This document shows, piece by piece, positions 5,870 to 7,065 of a stretch of 7,065 nt of DNA. Within the stretch, counting starts at the first letter, position 1. The number at the start of each line of letters is the position of its first letter. The stretch comes from Granulicella sp. GTDB lineage: Bacteria > Acidobacteriota > Terriglobia > Terriglobales > Acidobacteriaceae. The notes under the pieces were generated by a model. The model saw nothing but the letters and a program-made list of their open reading frames with translations. It did not search any database and was not told the origin of the DNA. A program made the translations under genes and the position numbers. The DNA lies in NCBI GenBank assembly GCA_003133205.1, contig PKWK01000326.1, positions 1 to 7,065 on the forward strand, in the 5' to 3' direction.

Positions 5870-6688
5870 TTAGCGATGGGCCACTCCGCCAGGCCCATTC
5901 AGTAAGCCCACTGCCTGCTCCAGCGTCGTTCCCGGCGGTACCAGCGTGAAGTCAGTCTTCACCTCATCCTGCTGCTGTCCGATCGTCTTGAAGAACAGCG
6001 CGCGCCCTTCGATATGCACATGCGTCTGCGTGATCTGCCATAGCCCCGGCGCAATCTGTCTGTGTTCGAGATCGAAAGTCCCACCCTGCTTCAGCCTCGC
6101 CAGAAAACCGAAGCCAACCGTCACGTCTTCCGTCAGTGAGCCCTTGAACGTATGAATCCGGTGCTGTACCTTGTCAACGATCAGCGTCCCCGCCATCTCT
6201 CCCATCACCCGCGCCTCCATGTCCGGCGGATGAAAGTTCGAGTTCGGCTTGAAAGAGAGCGTCACCGTCTCCGGCGTCTCGCTCTCCACCTTCCAGATAA
6301 AAGCCTGCGGCATCAGGTTCAGCAGTTCGGTTGCGTCCTTCTCGTCGTGCGCCCCATCGCGCCTTTGCTTGGCCTGCATCCCCGGATCGCGGATGAACTT
6401 CTGAATGTGCTCGTCATCGGTCCGCAGCGTAGCCGCCGAAGCCGGCCTGCCACCCTGTTCCACATGGCGACTGATGGCACCGTGCTCGGTCTCCACCACG
6501 ATTTCGGAGTTGCCGCCGCCCTCGTGCTTCAGGTAGCGCCAGTGCGAAGTGTCGGCGCGATTCGCAGCCAACTCCGCATCCACCGCCTGCTGCACAATCT
6601 GCTTCGGGTCCTGCACCTGCGCCGCGCGTGCCGACGTACACAGCACCGCGCCCAGCGCGCCCAACAAGATTTTCTTCCCTAGCCCCAT
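5870..6688 (-). CDS. exported protein of unknown function
   Basis: This 272-aa protein begins with a typical Sec signal peptide: charged KK at 5-6, a hydrophobic stretch ILLGALGAVL, and a likely cleavage after Ala-Arg-Ala (about residue 22). The Cys at 17 is not in a good lipobox. The mature part has no transmembrane segment and is dominated by beta-strand patterns (for example GTLIVDKVQHRIHTFKGSL and FDLEHRQIAPGLWQITQTHV), loosely recalling the LolA/RseB-like lipoprotein-carrier fold, but I cannot assign a family. It probably acts in the periplasm or at the outer membrane. ATG 6688 is preferred over the TTG one codon earlier because AAGGGAG (6693-6699) lies 4 nt before the ATG. It is upstream of rnr by 44 nt in the same direction and is probably the first gene of that transcript. 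I do not know its role; proteins like it are common hypotheticals in acidobacteria (from memory). Confidence 0.8.
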   Translation of the reverse strand: MGLGKKILLGALGAVLCTSARAAQVQDPKQIVQQAVDAELAANRADTSHWRYLKHEGGGNSEIVVETEHGAISRHVEQGGRPASAATLRTDDEHIQKFIRDPGMQAKQRRDGAHDEKDATELLNLMPQAFIWKVESETPETVTLSFKPNSNFHPPDMEARVMGEMAGTLIVDKVQHRIHTFKGSLTEDVTVGFGFLARLKQGGTFDLEHRQIAPGLWQITQTHVHIEGRALFFKTIGQQQDEVKTDFTLVPPGTTLEQAVGLLNGPGGVAHR

Positions 6689-6778
6689 CAATCTCCCTTA
6701 GACGCTAACCCATCGAAATTAGTTTAACCAGCCAAAACCATCCTGCCATTGCTTTTGTTCCTGAGATAGACAACCAAC

Positions 6779-6816
6779 CGTGCCACACATACGGGCTTTA
6801 GCCCCCGGGACATGCC
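6779..6816. repeat. putative acidobacterial intergenic palindromic repeat
   Basis: In the 150-nt gap between tyrS and the exported-protein gene is a short element with core GGGCTTTAGCCC (6793-6804), flanked by GTGCCAC on one side and CCCGGGACATGCC on the other. I recall many similar GGGCTTTAGCCC / GTGCCAC elements between genes in Acidobacteriaceae genomes, but only one copy is in this window. The core can form a small hairpin on either strand. The rest of the gap shows no convincing promoter. Confidence 0.45.
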
Positions 6817-6838
6817 TTCCTGTTCAGCCCACCGACCA

Positions 6839-7065
6839 TCATTTCACCCACTCCACCCGCACGCTCTTCTTCCCCAGCCTCAACGCCACCGATCCGCCTG
6901 CTTTCGCCCCTCGCAAAAGCTTATCCGCGTACTTCTCTCCGTCCACGCTCACGGCGTTCTCGCCAATCTTTCGCGTAGCCTCGCCGGCCGAACTCGCCAG
7001 CCCCGCCAAATGCAGCAGCTTCGGCAGCCGCACCACCGAGCCCTCCTCCATCCCCAGCTCAACCA
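6839..7065 (-). CDS. tyrS: tyrosyl-tRNA synthetase, C-terminal S4 domain (5' part outside window)
   Basis: The last 75 or so codons of a minus-strand gene are seen, ending in TGA at 6841-6839; the frame stays open to the right edge of the window. The fragment VVRLPKLLHLAGLASSAGEATRKIG followed by AVSVDGEKYAD and ending in a strand VALRLGKKSVRVEWVK is an S4 RNA-binding domain in the arrangement found at the C terminus of bacterial TyrRS, where it helps bind the tRNA-Tyr variable arm. The catalytic HIGH and KMSKS parts are outside the window, so the call rests on the S4 domain alone; another S4 protein remains possible. A repeat separates it from the exported-protein gene downstream. Confidence 0.78.
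   Translation of the reverse strand, partial: VELGMEEGSVVRLPKLLHLAGLASSAGEATRKIGENAVSVDGEKYADKLLRGAKAGGSVALRLGKKSVRVEWVK

Noticed and set aside
6689..6778. Sigma-70 promoter for the exported-protein gene (e.g. TTGGCT / TAAACT)
   Set aside because: Candidate boxes have the wrong spacing or poor matches, so no promoter is called.
1..7065. CRISPR array, intact transposase or integrase gene
   Set aside because: I saw no regularly spaced repeat-spacer pattern and no DDE or tyrosine-recombinase motifs on either strand.

Overview
The window looks like an acidobacterial chromosome, probably class Terriglobia (Granulicella/Acidobacterium-like). It is GC-rich, the cupin gene closely resembles the hydroxynitrile-lyase cupin known from Granulicella tundricola, and a GGGCTTTAGCCC-type intergenic repeat of the kind I associate with these genomes is present. 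The assignment rests on recognition by eye, not on a search.

Left part (1-1324): the 3' end of a c-type cytochrome gene on the + strand converges with a compact two-gene unit on the - strand. That unit is an F420/NADP-oxidoreductase-like Rossmann protein with a GTG start and a strong Shine-Dalgarno, followed 28 nt downstream by a small metal-binding cupin. The cupin keeps every metal ligand of the Granulicella Mn-dependent (R)-hydroxynitrile lyase at the same residue number.

Middle (about 1339-2495): a scar-like stretch of about 1.15 kb. It carries the C-terminal third of a subtilisin-like (S8) protease of the kind paired with AAA ATPases in the IetAS anti-phage system. The protein is cut off just before the catalytic-Ser region, and the GTS motif itself appears to be split by a 2-nt insertion. 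About 320 nt without a recognisable gene follow, with a hairpin, three TGGYCCC direct repeats at 10-12 bp spacing and a 12-bp palindrome. The stretch ends exactly at the 3' end of a tRNA-Pro(GGG) gene. This is the layout expected of a decayed integrative element at a tRNA attachment site, with a dead defence gene as its last recognisable cargo.

Right part (2496-7065): ordinary housekeeping genes, all on the - strand and, in transcription order: tyrosyl-tRNA synthetase (C-terminal S4 domain only), an intergenic repeat, an exported protein of unknown function, a long RNase R (rnr), the Fe(II)-trafficking/oxidative-damage protein YggX, a terminator-like hairpin, and tRNA-Pro(GGG). The exported protein, rnr and yggX are 36-44 nt apart and are probably co-transcribed.

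The most interesting points are the truncated IetS-like protease beside a tRNA, and the cupin/oxidoreductase pair.
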